Of a DNA stretch of 41,112 bases, positions 6,538 through 13,638 are shown piece after piece. Both the position numbers and the translations under genes were made by a program. Position 1 is the first letter of the stretch. Every line of letters starts with the position of its first letter. Below the pieces are notes generated by a model. That model ran no database searches. It saw nothing but the letters and a program-made list of their open reading frames with translations, and was not told where the DNA came from. This stretch comes from Verrucomicrobiota bacterium (GTDB taxonomy: Bacteria > Verrucomicrobiota > Verrucomicrobiia > Limisphaerales > SXTU01): NCBI GenBank assembly GCA_016235545.1, contig JACRKB010000014.1, positions 1 to 41,112 on the forward strand. The letters are read 5' to 3'.

Positions 6538-9500
6538 TCAGTTGCCGCGACGGACCAGGCGGTCATTGCTCGGGCGCGTGGGCTGCGGCTCCGGTTCAGC
6601 TTTGAAGGGGCTGGGTTGCTTTAGCTTCGTGCCGGAGGCGGTGAGGAGTTCGCCGTTCTTCACCGCCACTTCCTCCACCTTGTAGAGCGGGCCGGTGCGT
6701 TTGGATTTCAGGTCGCTGGGCGTGGGGCCGGCGAAGTGGCGGAAGAATTTCTGCATCTCGTCCATCGTGAAGGGGCGCGAGCCACGGCGGCCGAAGACGA
6801 CTGTCTGGTTGCCGGTCTCGTCCACCACGCGGTCGCGGTCGAGGCCGCGTGAGACGGCGACGGCGGGGCCGTGTGTGGGGTAAGTGGCGATGAGCTTCGG
6901 GCTGGGCGCGGGGCTGAAGCCCATGTGCGTGGGAACGTTCTCGGGCGAAATCATCTGGAGCACGCGCAGGCCGTTCTTGCCGTCGGCGACGAGGGCGAAC
7001 ATCGAGGCGTTGACCGAGCCGATTTGCACGGCGCGCGTGTCGTTGAGCTTGCCGTCGGCGTTGAACATGCGTTCGAGGCGCGGCTTCTCGGGGTTGCTGA
7101 TGTCAATGAACGCGAGGCCCTCCGCGCCGTTCGCGACGTAGGCGAAAGTCCGCGCGTGGTAGAAGCGCTGGGCGTTCTTGAGCGGCACGGTCGCGCCGGG
7201 GATGAGGCGGGGCTTGGTCGGGTCGGTGAGGTCCACGACCTTGAAGCCGTCGTCGTCGGTCACGTAGGCGTAGCGGAACTGCACGCTGACGGCGCGCGGG
7301 CTCTTGAACTCGCCGTTGCTCAACTCGGCCACCAGCTTCGGCGCTTCGAGCTTGTCGTTGTGCAGGCCGAGGACGAACAGGCCCTTCTTCGCGACGACGA
7401 AGAGGTTCGTGCCGGCCATGTGGGAATGCATCGCGCCGGCGAGCTTGCCGTCGGGGTTGAAGCGGATGGTCTTGAGGTCCTTGTCGAGGAAGTTGTTGTT
7501 TGGGTTGCCGTCCACGAGCGTCGCGACCGTCGTCATCACGAGGCCCTCCTCGCGGTCGGTGATGAAGGCCCACGCGTAGATGAGGCTGATGGGCTGCTCC
7601 TCGTTCTCCGGCAGGCGCTGGCGCGTCGGGTCAACGCCCAATGTGCTCGGCAGCGTCACGCTGGTCGCGTATTTCGTGCGGATGTAGGTGCGCTGGCCGA
7701 GCGGCGAGACGGGCGCGGTGACGATGCGTTCGCTAAAACCTTTCTGGTCAATGTTCGCGACATCGAAGACCTCGAAGCCGTCCGCGCCGTTCGCGGTGTA
7801 GAGGTATTCGCCGCGCAGGGTGAGGTCCAAAATCTCTTTCGCGTGGTGGTGATGGATGAGGTCGTTGCCGTCCTGCTTCTCGGGCAAGACGGATTTGTTC
7901 GCCTCGACGTGGCGCTTGAAATTGTCCGGGTAAGCAAGGCGATGCAGATGGCTGCCGATGGCGGCCTGCGGCTCCTCCTGTTCAGTCCAAACGACACCGT
8001 AGAGACCGTCCTTGCCCGCGCCGACCCACGCGTAACGACCGAAGAAGTTCACCGTGCCGGTGCCGAAGCCGAGCAGCGAGGTCATCCACGCGTTGTTGCT
8101 GTTGTCGGCGGCGAGGTGGCAGTCGGTGCAACCCTTCGTCGTGCCGACGCCGCTGGTGGTGTGCGGGAAGTGCGGGTTGTAGGCCTGGCCGCTGTAGCCC
8201 TCGGCGCTGACGGTCTGCTGCTGCGAATAGACCCACTCGCGGTTGCTGTTCTGCGAGCCGACGATGATGGCGCTCGATGAACGCAGCACGGCGACGCGGT
8301 TGCTCTTGTAGCTCGCGTCCACGCCGAGCTGGAACACGTCATCGCGGACGACCTGCGGGTTGTAGCCGGTGAAGTTGCGCGTGGTCATGCCCTCGAACTT
8401 GTTCAGCGGCACGCGCTGGTTCGCGCGCATCGGGAGGTGGCAGCCGAAACAACTTGTCGCCCACGAGCTGTGGCAGACCTGGCAAGTGAGGTTGGAGTTG
8501 TCGTGCGCAAGGTCTTGCGGGCACTTCGCGGCGTCCGGCACGTCGCCCCACGTCTGGCCGTCGCGGCGGAGCGTCTTCGCGTAACGGCTCTTCGCGTTGT
8601 AACGCGGGTGCGTTGGGTCAAGCGTGTCGAGGGTCTGCGGGATTTCCCAGCGGACGTCGGGCGAGAGGTTGCTGCGCTGGAAGAGCCGCTTGCCTTCCCA
8701 CACGAAGCGCGGGCCCCACGGCGTGCTGGTGGCCGCGATGTTCACGCCCTTGCCGCCGTTGCTGAAGCGCCCGCCGTTGCCGGTCGTGACGAGCGACGGG
8801 CGCGCGTTCACCGTGCCGTGGCAGTCAATGCACTCGACCGAAGTCGCCGCGCGCGGCTCGCCGTAGAGGTTGCCGTCGCCGTGCGAGTCGGTGAGAAAAT
8901 GGCAGTCGGCGCAGTGCATGCCCTTCGCGAGGTGAATGTCCTTCAGGTGAACCGCCTTCTGGAACTTGTGCGCGTCGTCGTGCGGAATCTTCTGGTCGTC
9001 GAGCGTGAGCAGGTTGCCGGACTTGTCCTTCTTGAACACGGCGCGGAAGACCCAGCCGTGACCGTGGTAATCCGCAAACTGCGTGTGCTTCATGCGCGGG
9101 TTCAGCTCGGCGACCTTTTCGAGGAAGTCGAGGTCGCCCCACAGCCCGCGCGCGGCGGCGGCCTCGGGGTTCTTCGCGATGGCGTGGGTGAGCTGTTCCT
9201 CGGTCGGGTTGCGCTGCTTCTGGAATTCCTCCGGCTTGCGGTTGCCGAGGAAGTGCTTGTCGTTCGCGAGCGGGTTCGCCGGATGCGGATACATGAGGTC
9301 GCCGTCGCTCTCCTGGTCCCACCAGATGTAGCCGAGGAACGGGTTCACGAAAAGGTTGCCCTGGTGCATGTGGCAGTTCATGCACTGGCTCGTCGGAATG
9401 CTGCGCGTGAACTCGTGCTTGATGGGATGACCGCGCTCGTCTTTGCGGATGGCGGAGTCGCCGCTGAAGGAAAGCCCTTGGTGGCCATACTTGGAAAACC

Positions 9501-10542
9501 AGCCGGAGTTCACGGGCGAGCGGTCGTTCGCGTAGATGACGTGGCAGGCGGAACAGCCGGAGGAACGGTAATCGCCGGGATGATTGTTGCTGCCCATGAA
9601 GTCGAGCAACGGGTCGTGGAGGCGGGTCTTCTGCAAGTTGAGATAGACCGGGTCAATGCGGTTCAACGTGCCGAGGCCGCGCTCGCTGAGGCGGCGCGCA
9701 GGCTTGCCGGGCGGCTCGACGGCATTCGGAATGCCGAGCTGGTTCTGCTTCTCGCCGCCCTTCTCGAAGATGCGGAGAATGTTGCTCGGCTGGCCGATGG
9801 CGAAGCGCGGAAGCGGGTCGAGGTAGGGCAGGATGCCGTAACGCTTCGTGTCCTCGGGCGTGACGGGCGTGGGGTTCGTGAGGCGCAACGCGGTGCCGTC
9901 GGCGGCGTAGGCCTGGCCGTAGTGCGGGTTCTTGGCGGGAATCGCGCCGTTGTTGTAGAGCGCCGCGCCCCAGAGCATCGCACCGTGGCGCATCATCGAG
10001 TGGCCGACGCTGGCGACCTCCTGCTTGTGGCAGGTGCCGCAGGCCTTGTCCGCGACGCGCAGGTCGCCGGGGTTCACGAACTGGATGAACTCGGGCGACT
10101 CTTGGTTGAGGAGGATGGTGGAGTTGTTCGGGTTCGCCGAGCCGGGCCACCACTCGCCGTGACGCGGCGCGACGTGGGCCTTGCGCATGAGCAGGCCCGG
10201 CGTGGCGTTGCCGCCGTGGCAATCCGTGCAGCCGAGGACGACGTTCGGCGACTTGTGCATCGTGTGCTCGTCGGTGCCGACGTGGCATTCGAGGCAGCCG
10301 CGCGATTTGAGCGCGGCGGCCTCGCGGGACTGGTCAATGAGGTTTGGGGCGGGAAGTTTGCTAGCGGTGTCGCGCGGGAGGTCAATGGGGACGCTGATGG
10401 CGGGGCCGAAGGCGGGGGAAGCTCCAAGCTCCAAGCTCCAAGTTCCAAAGAAGCTCCAAGCGCCAAGCACCAAGCCGAGGATGCCCGTCGCACAGCGGAC
10501 GGAGCGCGGCTGTGGTCGGAGACCCAGCCGCAGCGCGTTCAT
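6538..10542 (-). CDS. decahaem c-type cytochrome fused to a C-terminal LVIVD-like beta-propeller
   Basis: A 1334-residue exported protein, open upstream to an ATG at 10701. ATG 10542 gives MNALRLGLRPQPRS and a hydrophobic stretch (GILGLVLGAW onward). Ten CXXCH haem sites are present between about residues 82 and 805: CLECH, CTDCH, CGTCH, CSACH, CMNCH, CADCH, CIDCH, CQVCH, CFGCH, CTDCH. The eighth and ninth are nearly adjacent. Residues about 900-1270 carry at least four propeller units of the LVIVD type (GFEVFDV, GFKVVDLTDPTKPRLIP, GLAFIDISNPEKPRLERMF, GLRVLQM). There is no lipobox cysteine. The gene follows the outer-membrane barrel gene on the same strand by a few bases if the ATG at 10701 is used, so the two are probably one transcript. 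An electron-transfer role at the outer membrane is inferred from this pairing. Confidence 0.9.
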   Translation of the reverse strand: MNALRLGLRPQPRSVRCATGILGLVLGAWSFFGTWSLELGASPAFGPAISVPIDLPRDTASKLPAPNLIDQSREAAALKSRGCLECHVGTDEHTMHKSPNVVLGCTDCHGGNATPGLLMRKAHVAPRHGEWWPGSANPNNSTILLNQESPEFIQFVNPGDLRVADKACGTCHKQEVASVGHSMMRHGAMLWGAALYNNGAIPAKNPHYGQAYAADGTALRLTNPTPVTPEDTKRYGILPYLDPLPRFAIGQPSNILRIFEKGGEKQNQLGIPNAVEPPGKPARRLSERGLGTLNRIDPVYLNLQKTRLHDPLLDFMGSNNHPGDYRSSGCSACHVIYANDRSPVNSGWFSKYGHQGLSFSGDSAIRKDERGHPIKHEFTRSIPTSQCMNCHMHQGNLFVNPFLGYIWWDQESDGDLMYPHPANPLANDKHFLGNRKPEEFQKQRNPTEEQLTHAIAKNPEAAAARGLWGDLDFLEKVAELNPRMKHTQFADYHGHGWVFRAVFKKDKSGNLLTLDDQKIPHDDAHKFQKAVHLKDIHLAKGMHCADCHFLTDSHGDGNLYGEPRAATSVECIDCHGTVNARPSLVTTGNGGRFSNGGKGVNIAATSTPWGPRFVWEGKRLFQRSNLSPDVRWEIPQTLDTLDPTHPRYNAKSRYAKTLRRDGQTWGDVPDAAKCPQDLAHDNSNLTCQVCHSSWATSCFGCHLPMRANQRVPLNKFEGMTTRNFTGYNPQVVRDDVFQLGVDASYKSNRVAVLRSSSAIIVGSQNSNREWVYSQQQTVSAEGYSGQAYNPHFPHTTSGVGTTKGCTDCHLAADNSNNAWMTSLLGFGTGTVNFFGRYAWVGAGKDGLYGVVWTEQEEPQAAIGSHLHRLAYPDNFKRHVEANKSVLPEKQDGNDLIHHHHAKEILDLTLRGEYLYTANGADGFEVFDVANIDQKGFSERIVTAPVSPLGQRTYIRTKYATSVTLPSTLGVDPTRQRLPENEEQPISLIYAWAFITDREEGLVMTTVATLVDGNPNNNFLDKDLKTIRFNPDGKLAGAMHSHMAGTNLFVVAKKGLFVLGLHNDKLEAPKLVAELSNGEFKSPRAVSVQFRYAYVTDDDGFKVVDLTDPTKPRLIPGATVPLKNAQRFYHARTFAYVANGAEGLAFIDISNPEKPRLERMFNADGKLNDTRAVQIGSVNASMFALVADGKNGLRVLQMISPENVPTHMGFSPAPSPKLIATYPTHGPAVAVSRGLDRDRVVDETGNQTVVFGRRGSRPFTMDEMQKFFRHFAGPTPSDLKSKRTGPLYKVEEVAVKNGELLTASGTKLKQPSPFKAEPEPQPTRPSNDRLVRRGN

Positions 10543-10697
10543 TGAGCACGAGAGGTCAGAAAGGACGATGCAGTTGCTCCCGGTGCTGCTGCGGCTGGTG
10601 CTTCGCACACAGCCGCGCTCCAGTCGCGTCGTTCGCGCCCGGTCGGCGCTTGGGCATTGGAGCTTCTCTGGAGCTTGGAACTTGGAGCTTGGAGCTT
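10419..10697. repeat. nested inverted repeat D at the porin-cytochrome junction
   Basis: Outer arms 10419-10474 and 10646-10697 are made of CCAAGCT/CCAAGTT units (GCTCCAAGCTCCAAG against CTTGGAGCTTGGAGC). Inside are further matching arms: GGAGCGCGGCTGTG near 10501-10514 with its complement near 10608-10621, and CCAGCCGCAG near 10524 with its complement near 10590. The cytochrome start codons (10701 and 10542) and signal-peptide region overlap this element. Confidence 0.88.
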
Positions 10698-10705
10698 TCA
10701 TGTCC

Positions 10706-13519
10706 TCAGTAAGTCAGGGTCAACGCAATCAAACCGCTGTAGAGAAAGTCATCCACCTTGCCGGCGCGCGAGGTGTCTTCGAGGCCGGTCACGGGGTCGG
10801 TGCTGCGACGGTAAATGTCCTTGTAGCCGCGGCCCGGCAGCAGCACGCCCCAGCCGGCGGAGAGAATCACGTTGTCCGTCAGGAAGGGCCGATACTGAAT
10901 GCCGAGGCTCAGGTCGAGGCCGAGTTCGCGGTCAATCTTGTCCGTCAACAGCGCGGTGCGCAGCGGGTCGGTCTCGGCGAAGCGGATGTAGTTCAGGTTC
11001 AGGAACGCCTTGAGCTTGGGCGTCACGTCGATGTCCGTGCCGAGGCCCCAGAGGTAGATGCCGGGGTTCACGAAGTTCGCCTGGCCCTGCGATTTGCTCG
11101 ACCGCAAGTTCGGCACGAGCGAGCCGCCCTGCTTCAGGCCCACCGCCGAGCCGCCAAGGTTGAAACCCTGTCGCACGTAGTAGCTGAAGGGCCCGCCGAC
11201 GAAGTTCGGGTTGTCGAGAATCGTGTCGAAGCCAGTCGCCTTGCCATCATCCGCCTTGCTGTCGCCGCTCGCGTAAACGAAGGAAGCCTTGTAGCGCACC
11301 CAGTCGCGGTCGTAGCTGAGTTCCAGCGCGGCGAACTGCGCGTTGATGTTCACCGGCTGACCGGCGAGGCCGTTGAAGTCGTCGCGACCGAAAGCCTGGT
11401 AGAACTGGTGCGAGACGTTCCAGCGGCCGATGTGGCCGTCGCCGCCGAAGCCGAGGTAGTAGGCGCGCACATCATGCTGGCGAACCGTGCCGATGGGCGT
11501 GGGGCGGACGATGTTGCCGTTGCGGTCGTAGTGAACGTCTGAGTCGTCGAGGTTCGCGTGGAAGCTCCAGGTCGTCGTGTAGCCCTTGAAGAGCGTGTCC
11601 TGCAAGTAGGCGTTTGCGATGACCACGCGCTGGTTGCGCTGCTCGAAGGTGTTCAGGCCGGAGTTCGTGTCCTTCTCCCTCATGTCGAACACCGCCGCGT
11701 TGTATTGCACGCGGTTGTTCGCGTAGTTGCCGAAGAGGCGGCCGCCGAGGTTCGTGTCGTTGAAGAGGAAGCCGCGAAAGTCGGAGCTGAATGTCTGGTT
11801 GCCGCCCTTCATCGCGATGAAGTCGTAGTTGTCCGAGAGGTCGCGCAGATGCAATTCGATGAACGCCTCTTGCAACGACCAGTAGTCCTTTGTGCGCACC
11901 GTCGAGCGGCGGCCGGCGAGGCTGTCGGCGGACGTGAGCTGGCCGGCAAGCAAGTCGGTGATGTGGGCGGGAGTCGTGACGAAGGCGTTGCTTGGGTTGG
12001 CGAAGTTGTTCCCCGGCCCGCCGCCGAGGAAGCCGCGCGGGTCGGGCGAGACGCCGCCGGTTTCCTGCACGTGCAGGTAGTTCACGTTGTAAACCGGCGT
12101 GAGCTTGATGGCCCACTCGATGGGCTTGAAGACCGTCTCGCCGCGAAACAACTCGACGGAGAACGCCATGTTGTTCTGCACCGCCAGAGCCTCGCCGCGA
12201 CCGAAGAACTCGTAAGCGCCGGGCTGCGCCGCGCTGCCGCCGCTGGGCGTGGGAACGTTCACGCCGACGAAGTCCGTGGAGTTGTTGACCGTGACGTTGA
12301 GGAAAATGTCCTGGCCGATGACGGGCAAATCGCCCTTGAGCTTGCTCTGATAATACGGATGCCACAGACGCGGCTCGTGATAGTAGAACGGGTCCTCGCC
12401 GCTGCCGTTGGCGTAGCGCTTCCACGGCAGGAAGCCCGTGCGCCAGCGGTCGTTGGCCGACTCGGTGTTCGGCGGCAGTGCGACGCCCGTGTCGCGCGCG
12501 ATGCCGTGGCTCTCGAAGTGCGGATGGAAGGGAAGATTGCGGCGGGTGTTCGTGCGCGGGAGGTCGAGTTCCTTCGGCAACGCGTCGAGACCGTGCTTCG
12601 GCTTCAACTCGGTGGACTTCGGCTCCAGTCCGACGGTGCGAATCGGTGTGCGCGGCAAAGCGAACGGCACCGGCTCCGAGCCGTAGCCGCTCGGAAACTT
12701 CGGCGGCACAGCAACGACCTCGGTGTCCCGCAGCGGCACGCGCGGCAAGGCGAGCGGTGCGGGCAACGGCTCTGAACCGAACGCGGGGCCGAGCGTGAAC
12801 TCCGGCTTGAAGAACGGTTCCTCGGCGGCGGGCTTCGCGTTGCGCGCACCGGGGTCGGGGTTGAACTGCGGCGGGGCTTTCGGCGCGGGCGGTGTGGTGC
12901 GAGTGACTTTGAGTTGCAGGCCCGAGGCTTCGGGCACGAAGGAGAACGGTGAGGTCGGACCAGTGCGCGGGTCGGGACTGAATTTGCCCGGTGCGGCTGG
13001 CGGTGCGCCGCTGCTCAACGTCACGCGCAGTTCGAGCGTTTCCTCAATGGGCGGAAACAGCAGCGACGCGGGGAACGGGAGAAAGCGCTTGTCCGGCTCG
13101 GGGCTGAAGATGCTCGGCGCGAGCGGTGGCGGGCCGGCGGTGATTTCCTGAAGTGGCTTGAGGCGGTCGCGCTCGCGCATTGCTTCCTCGAACGGCGAGA
13201 GCGGCACAGAACTGGTAGGGTGAGACTCCGTCGAGCCCTGACTGCCGACGAAGGAGGCGCGAGCGGAGCGAGATTCTTGGTTCGGGTTTCCGCCCGAGAT
13301 GCTCGCTTTGCTCGCCTCGCTTCGCTCGATGTGGGGCTCGACAGAGTCTCGCCCTACCGGGCGGGAGGCGTGCGTGCGTTCGGTGAGTTTTTTGCCGGGC
13401 TTGACCGGCTCCGCGCCGTGGCCGGGCGCGCACGCGAGACCCATCGCCACGCCGGGCGCGGCGGACCGGAGCAGACCGCGCAAAAGCGGGAGTCTTTTTC
13501 CCTGAAATGACGCCGGCAT
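10706..13519 (-). CDS. large outer-membrane beta-barrel protein, candidate porin of a porin-cytochrome conduit
   Basis: A 937-residue protein from ATG 13519 (an ATG at 13558 adds 13 residues). Residues 1-36 form a signal peptide with hydrophobic core ending GLACAPGHGA. Residues about 55-103 are encoded by inverted repeat E. Residues about 110-330 are proline-rich, with repeated FSPDP/FNPDP units and two GSEPxPFALPRxPxR units. From about 360 the sequence alternates hydrophobic and polar residues with many aromatic pairs (FSVELFRG, YNAAVFDMR, WNVSHQFYQAFG, LELSYDRDWVRYKASF) and ends LIALTLTY, the C-terminal beta-signal style of outer-membrane barrels. It precedes the decahaem cytochrome on the same strand. 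No haem motif is present. A barrel sheathing a cytochrome is the leading idea; an ordinary porin remains possible. Confidence 0.85.
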   Translation of the reverse strand: MPASFQGKRLPLLRGLLRSAAPGVAMGLACAPGHGAEPVKPGKKLTERTHASRPVGRDSVEPHIERSEASKASISGGNPNQESRSARASFVGSQGSTESHPTSSVPLSPFEEAMRERDRLKPLQEITAGPPPLAPSIFSPEPDKRFLPFPASLLFPPIEETLELRVTLSSGAPPAAPGKFSPDPRTGPTSPFSFVPEASGLQLKVTRTTPPAPKAPPQFNPDPGARNAKPAAEEPFFKPEFTLGPAFGSEPLPAPLALPRVPLRDTEVVAVPPKFPSGYGSEPVPFALPRTPIRTVGLEPKSTELKPKHGLDALPKELDLPRTNTRRNLPFHPHFESHGIARDTGVALPPNTESANDRWRTGFLPWKRYANGSGEDPFYYHEPRLWHPYYQSKLKGDLPVIGQDIFLNVTVNNSTDFVGVNVPTPSGGSAAQPGAYEFFGRGEALAVQNNMAFSVELFRGETVFKPIEWAIKLTPVYNVNYLHVQETGGVSPDPRGFLGGGPGNNFANPSNAFVTTPAHITDLLAGQLTSADSLAGRRSTVRTKDYWSLQEAFIELHLRDLSDNYDFIAMKGGNQTFSSDFRGFLFNDTNLGGRLFGNYANNRVQYNAAVFDMREKDTNSGLNTFEQRNQRVVIANAYLQDTLFKGYTTTWSFHANLDDSDVHYDRNGNIVRPTPIGTVRQHDVRAYYLGFGGDGHIGRWNVSHQFYQAFGRDDFNGLAGQPVNINAQFAALELSYDRDWVRYKASFVYASGDSKADDGKATGFDTILDNPNFVGGPFSYYVRQGFNLGGSAVGLKQGGSLVPNLRSSKSQGQANFVNPGIYLWGLGTDIDVTPKLKAFLNLNYIRFAETDPLRTALLTDKIDRELGLDLSLGIQYRPFLTDNVILSAGWGVLLPGRGYKDIYRRSTDPVTGLEDTSRAGKVDDFLYSGLIALTLTY
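13212..13360. repeat. inverted repeat E inside the barrel gene
   Basis: Arms 13212-13242 and 13331-13360 (GGTAGGGTGAGACTCCGTCG against CGACAGAGTCTCGCCCTACC) are about 30 nt and nearly complementary. An inner pair, near 13255-13272 and 13311-13328, is rich in GCGAGC/GCTCGC. The 149-bp element lies fully within the open frame of the barrel gene and encodes a basic, serine-rich stretch after the signal peptide. Confidence 0.88.
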
Positions 13520-13638
13520 CTGCCCGGGATGAAACGCGAGACGCCGCGCGCATTGCAAGCTTCCGCGTGTAAGCGAAGTGTAAAGCTCCCGTCAATTTGC
13601 TTGCCCCGTCGCGGTGGATTTCTGACAACTTGCGCCAC
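13520..13638. promoter_or_regulatory. shared divergent intergenic region, barrel gene and GlcG-like gene
   Basis: The 119-bp gap separates the start of the barrel gene (minus strand, 13519) from that of the GlcG-like gene (plus strand, 13639). Both promoters should lie here. I see no clear -35/-10 pair, operator palindrome or Shine-Dalgarno sequence. If the upstream ATG at 13558 is used the gap shrinks to 80 bp. Confidence 0.4.

Noticed and set aside
6871..8280. 469-codon open frame on the plus strand
   Set aside because: Antisense to the propeller part of the cytochrome, with the same low-complexity composition.
8437..10545. 702-codon open frame on the plus strand, opposite the cytochrome
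   Set aside because: It is antisense to a gene with ten haem motifs, is dominated by Arg, Ala, Val and Glu, and shows no domain. High GC produces such frames.
13597..13638. TTG 13597 as the start of the GlcG-like protein
   Set aside because: It adds 14 residues (LAPSRWISDNLRH) in front of an otherwise ideal signal peptide that starts at GTG 13639.
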